Shown here: one piece after another, positions 60,694 to 64,000 of the stretch | How positions within the stretch are numbered: position 1 is the stretch's first letter | Layout: each line of letters begins with the position of its first letter | Assembly (NCBI GenBank): GCA_947166125.1 | Contig: CAMVCW010000002.1 | Span: forward strand, 1 to 64,000 | DNA length: 64,000 nucleotides | Origin: an uncultured Candidatus Saccharibacteria bacterium | GTDB taxonomy: Bacteria > Patescibacteriota > Saccharimonadia > Saccharimonadales > Saccharimonadaceae | Reading direction: 5' to 3' | The notes under the pieces: model-generated | What the model was told of the DNA's origin: nothing | Databases searched by the model: none | Seen by the model: only the letters and a program-made list of their open reading frames with translations | Made by a program: the position numbers and the translations under genes

Positions 60694-61134
60694 TCATGCC
60701 TTCCACTGACCAAGCTTTATGAAGCTTGGCTGATTCACTATTTTTTTCATCGTCAAAATGTAGCTCATCTCTACCAGTGGCGCTAAAGTTCTGACATCTA
60801 CCGTGCCGTCTAGTATCACCGTTACCCAGTATCTTCGGTTCATATGAAACGCCGGGAAAATCCCTGGCGTTTTTATTACGTCCTCTATCATTTCTGGGTC
60901 TAGCTTTAAATTTACCACATCGATTCTCTCGCCATCGGCATACTCCAGCACGGCACTATCTTCCGGTTTTAGTTTTAGGAGTTGTTCTTTTGTCGCATCA
61001 AAAACTAGTGCTAGCCATTTCTTATTATCGCTATGGCGATACACTGTATATGTGGGATTAGATTCCCATGGGTGATCATGTGTCACGCCACCAAATTCCC
61101 CCATTACGAACTCGCCAAAGTCTTTTGTATTCAT
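60694..61134 (-). CDS. MmcQ/YjbR family protein
   Basis: 146 residues, CyaY-like fold: WLALVFDATKEQLLKLKPED, PGIFPAFHMNRRYWVTVILDG. Function poorly known. Its ATG directly follows the lysS stop, so it is co-transcribed. Confidence 0.85.
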   Translation of the reverse strand: MNTKDFGEFVMGEFGGVTHDHPWESNPTYTVYRHSDNKKWLALVFDATKEQLLKLKPEDSAVLEYADGERIDVVNLKLDPEMIEDVIKTPGIFPAFHMNRRYWVTVILDGTVDVRTLAPLVEMSYILTMKKIVNQPSFIKLGQWKA

Positions 61135-62583
61135 CTAATCTTCTTTAGACTTCATAGTCGGGAAAGGTACGGCTTCACGGCCCGGCACACCTTCTAGTAG
61201 CCAGAAATTGCGTTCGCTGTTGCCCCAACCACAAGCCGGTGGCATACCATATTCTAGCATTTCTACAAAATCCATATCTAGCATCTGAGCTTCATCATCA
61301 CCCGCATCGCGTGCTGCCTGTTGCTCTTCAAATCTCTCTAATTGATCCAGTGGGTCATTCAGCTCCGAGAATCCATTACCCATTTCTGTGCCAGCAATAA
61401 TCGGGTGGAATCGTTCGGTTACTAGTGGATTATCTGCAGACTTTTTCGCCAGTGGCGAAAGCGACAAAGGCTCTTCTATCAGCCAGTATGGACCCGCCGA
61501 GGTTTTGCGGATTAGTTTCCACACATGGTCTATTAAACGCGCTTCACTTACGTCAAAATTCGTCTCTACACCGTTTTCTTTCAAAATCCGGATTAATTGC
61601 TCACGGTCCGGATTAAATACGTCTACATCGAATTTTTCCTTAAGGAGATCTGCATATTTTACGCGTGGCCACTCGCAGTCCAGATCAATATCAAACCCAC
61701 CTACGTGAAACTTTAGCGTACCCCAAGTTTCCATCGCTACATATTTAATCATTTCTTCGTATAGCTTCATGCCATCCTCGTAGTTTTCGTATGCAGCATA
61801 GCTCTCAAATGCGATATGCTCTGGCAAATGTTCATCATCCACGCCTTCATTGCGAAATCTCGGGCCAATATCGTATACCTTTTCAAATCCACCACCAAGC
61901 AGTCGTTTCAAAGGTAGTTCATGTGAAATCCGCAGATAAAAATCCTCATCTAGCGCGTTCATGTGGGTGGTAAACGGCGTAGCATCTGCACCGCCCGTAG
62001 TGTGCTCTAGTACCGGAATATTTACTTCAATAAACCCGTGTTTATTCATAAAATCTCGCGTAGCTTGCCAAAACTTACTGCGCCGTACCAATCTTTCGCG
62101 CACTTCTGGGTTTACATTCATGTCTACATAACGCCGACGATAGCGCTCTTCTTTGTTGGTGAATTTTTCTGGCAAAGGCCGCAAAGATTTAGTTAATAAC
62201 TTTACAAAATTAGAAAATACGGATACCTCACCAGTCTGCGACTTGCCAACTTTACCAGTAGCTTCAATAAAATCACCGGTGTCTAATAGCTTAATATCTT
62301 TAGCACCCAACAAGCCTTCTGGCGTGGCGCCCTCGGCTTTCATGAAAATCTGGATTTCACCAAAATAATCACGTACTTTAATAAATACCAATTTGCCAAA
62401 AGACCTTATCGCTACGATACGTCCAGCTATCGTTACTTCTTGACCGTCTTTTTCGTCAAAATGATTGATAATTTCAGAAATTTTAGTATTACGTGCACTT
62501 TTAGCTGGATATGGATCTAGTCCCCGTGCACGGAGTTCTTCTAGTTTGCGTAATCTTTCATTGCGATAATCTTCAAGTAACAT
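61135..62583 (-). CDS. lysS: Lysyl-tRNA synthetase, class II
   Basis: 482 residues. OB-fold anticodon domain (QEVTIAGRIVAIRSFGKL), motif 2 region (YDIGPRFRNEGVDDEHLPEH) and motif 3 near the end (GYGMPPACGWGNSER-like, here EYGMPPACGWG). TATAAT ends 7 nt before the ATG, leaderless. Confidence 0.96.
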   Translation of the reverse strand: MLLEDYRNERLRKLEELRARGLDPYPAKSARNTKISEIINHFDEKDGQEVTIAGRIVAIRSFGKLVFIKVRDYFGEIQIFMKAEGATPEGLLGAKDIKLLDTGDFIEATGKVGKSQTGEVSVFSNFVKLLTKSLRPLPEKFTNKEERYRRRYVDMNVNPEVRERLVRRSKFWQATRDFMNKHGFIEVNIPVLEHTTGGADATPFTTHMNALDEDFYLRISHELPLKRLLGGGFEKVYDIGPRFRNEGVDDEHLPEHIAFESYAAYENYEDGMKLYEEMIKYVAMETWGTLKFHVGGFDIDLDCEWPRVKYADLLKEKFDVDVFNPDREQLIRILKENGVETNFDVSEARLIDHVWKLIRKTSAGPYWLIEEPLSLSPLAKKSADNPLVTERFHPIIAGTEMGNGFSELNDPLDQLERFEEQQAARDAGDDEAQMLDMDFVEMLEYGMPPACGWGNSERNFWLLEGVPGREAVPFPTMKSKED

Positions 62584-62667
62584 GGTATATATTATACCAT
62601 ATCTTACAGAGAAAGAAAAATAAAAAAGCGACCTATATCTATACAGAAAAAGCCGCTCATAAAATAT

Positions 62668-63114
62668 TTACTTTATTTCTACAATTTTAATTTTTTTACC
62701 GTTGAATTCTAGTTCTTCGCCAGCTTTGTGCCCAAAGATTACTTTGCCAATTGGTGATTCGTTAGAGATTTTACCTTCAAGCGGATTTGCTTCGGTAGGT
62801 CCTACTAGGGCATATTCTACTTTACGGCCGCCCATGTCTAATACTACCGTTGCGCCCAATGCTACTTTATCTTTCTTGCCACCACGAATAATCTTAGCAT
62901 TTTTCAAGATATCTTGAATTTCCAAAATCCGCCCCTCAGCTACTTTTTGTTCGTTGCGTGCCGAGCTATACTCTTCATTTTCAGACAAATCTCCAAAAGC
63001 CCGCGCCGTAGCAATCCGTTCTGCAATTGCTGGCCGATTTTTGATTAATTCATCTAATTCTTTTTCTAAATCCTTTTTACCTTCAGCGGTCAAATTCACA
63101 CTTTTCTTAATCAT
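62668..63114 (-). CDS. greA: Transcription elongation factor GreA
   Basis: 148 residues: coiled-coil N-domain with the acidic tip (FGDLSENEEYSSAR) and FKBP-like C-domain (ISNESPIGKVIFGHKAGEE). Rescues backtracked RNA polymerase. Start at 63114 with GGGAG upstream; the frame extends to 63126. A weak hairpin with U-run (about 62617-62656) may end it. Confidence 0.95.
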   Translation of the reverse strand: MIKKSVNLTAEGKKDLEKELDELIKNRPAIAERIATARAFGDLSENEEYSSARNEQKVAEGRILEIQDILKNAKIIRGGKKDKVALGATVVLDMGGRKVEYALVGPTEANPLEGKISNESPIGKVIFGHKAGEELEFNGKKIKIVEIK

Positions 63115-63183
63115 TTTTACTCCCACTTTACAATCTGCTATCCAGTCTACCAGAAAACGCTTACTAATTCAACCCTTTTTTGG

Positions 63184-64000
63184 CTAAAATTTTGCTAAAT
63201 CCGCCAATCTTACCATCTGGCTTTCACCAGTGCGCCGATCTGTTACTTCTGCGGCATCTTCCGCTAGGGTTTTATCGGATATTACAATACGATACGGCAA
63301 TCCCATTAGCTCTGCATCGGCAAATTTTTCACCAGGGCGAGCCTTGCGATCGTCAAATAGCGTCGTATCTTCGCGTCCTGCGTAAAATTTTTCCGCCTCT
63401 GCCATGCCATTCTCGCCAATTCCTACCAAGTAGTATTTGTATGGTGCTACTTCTTCTGGCCAGACCAAACCCTTATTATCCGCAAATTTTTCCGCTATTA
63501 CCCCCATCACACGCGATACACCTATGCCATAGCAGCCCATATATACGGTCTGCTGCTTGTTTTCTTCATCTATATATTTCAGTTCTAGCGGCTCAGAATA
63601 TTTAAACTTCAGCTTAAATATATTCCCCACCTCTGCAGCGGTAGTTTCTTCAAACCTTTCACCAGCAGCGCCCAAATCCTCTAACACTTCGTCGTTGTAG
63701 ACTTCTTTGTTCAGTACTACGGACTTGTCGGTATTATAATAAATTGTATCTTCTCCCACCGGCAACACGGTCTGAAATTCGTGCGAATATTTGGCAAAGA
63801 TTCCGCCACTCGCAAATGTTTCATATGTATCTTCACCAATGCCTAGCCTAGCAAAAATTCGCCCATAGGCCTTTTCTACCTCTGCGTAAAACCTATTCAA
63901 GTCATCTTCCGAGGTATGGAAGCTATACAAATCTTTCATTAAAAACTCACGTCCACGTAAAATCCCAGATTTCGCCCTAAGTTCATTGCGAAACTTCGTC
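63184..64000 (-). CDS. proS: Prolyl-tRNA synthetase, C-terminal part (runs off the window)
   Basis: Class II synthetase. The frame is open to the right edge (FRNELRAKSGILRGREFLMKD read across 64000-63930), so the true start lies outside. Motif 3 (YMGCYGIGVSRVMG) and the anticodon-binding domain (LFDDRKARPGEKFADAELMG) are present. Short form. Confidence 0.95.
   Translation of the reverse strand, partial: TKFRNELRAKSGILRGREFLMKDLYSFHTSEDDLNRFYAEVEKAYGRIFARLGIGEDTYETFASGGIFAKYSHEFQTVLPVGEDTIYYNTDKSVVLNKEVYNDEVLEDLGAAGERFEETTAAEVGNIFKLKFKYSEPLELKYIDEENKQQTVYMGCYGIGVSRVMGVIAEKFADNKGLVWPEEVAPYKYYLVGIGENGMAEAEKFYAGREDTTLFDDRKARPGEKFADAELMGLPYRIVISDKTLAEDAAEVTDRRTGESQMVRLADLAKF

Overview
The window looks like the chromosome of a member of Candidatus Saccharibacteria (TM7, Patescibacteria). 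The genes are densely packed and mostly informational or envelope genes (EF-G, GatCAB, AlaRS, LysRS, ProRS, UvrB, RecG, TopA, Obg, MurJ, PBP1A, MltG, trigger factor). There is almost no biosynthesis. TGA is used as a stop, which argues against the SR1/Gracilibacteria code. Three large surface proteins carry FISUMP-type C-terminal domains, and no phage or insertion-sequence transposase is visible. The lineage is inferred from gene content; no rRNA gene is present.

Layout. 0.2-2.2 kb: a covalently cross-linked adhesin. 2.3-5.4 kb: fusA and an orphan gene. 5.4-6.05 kb: a long structured non-coding RNA. 6-12.2 kb: gatCA-x-gatB, murJ and a glycosyltransferase, all on the minus strand. 12.2-18 kb: PBP1A, a PIN-TRAM protein and a phosphoketolase split into two coupled genes. 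18-20.4 kb: FISUMP surface protein plus a CdiA-C-like nuclease. 20.4-31.7 kb: uvrB, a LysM/CHAP hydrolase, a RuvX-MltG fusion, a soluble kinase/regulator pair, an rRNA pseudouridine synthase and an FtsA/PilM-like ATPase. 32-36.6 kb: alaS, mnmA and a cysteine desulfurase. 36.6-39.1 kb: MazF/PemK-like toxin and a second FISUMP protein. 39-43.3 kb: tig, an oxidase and tRNA-Leu. 43.3-49.1 kb: the accessory island, with a sortase-type protein, three LuxS homologues (one intact, two decayed) interleaved with three cytosolic FISUMP-like proteins, and a third FISUMP surface protein. 49.3-64 kb: rsmD, recG, trmD, DUF5680 genes, obg, topA, dprA, lysS, greA and partial proS, with two more small RNA candidates.

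Two modes of gene start are visible. Most housekeeping genes have a TATAAT-like -10 box ending 6-7 nt before the ATG and no Shine-Dalgarno, which implies leaderless mRNAs. Accessory genes have full TTGACT-N17-TATAAT promoters, real leaders and strong GGAGGTG sites.

The most unusual content is fourfold. (i) A family of GC-rich palindromic elements sits in frame inside uvrB, rsuA-like, mnmA and obg and between genes, with hairpin stems that covary between copies. (ii) A structured leader RNA occurs in three copies, one before each FISUMP surface gene. (iii) The LuxS/FISUMP-like island. (iv) A roughly 590-nt pseudoknotted RNA upstream of the 4.6-kb orphan gene. All functional claims rest on reading the sequence; no search or folding program was run.
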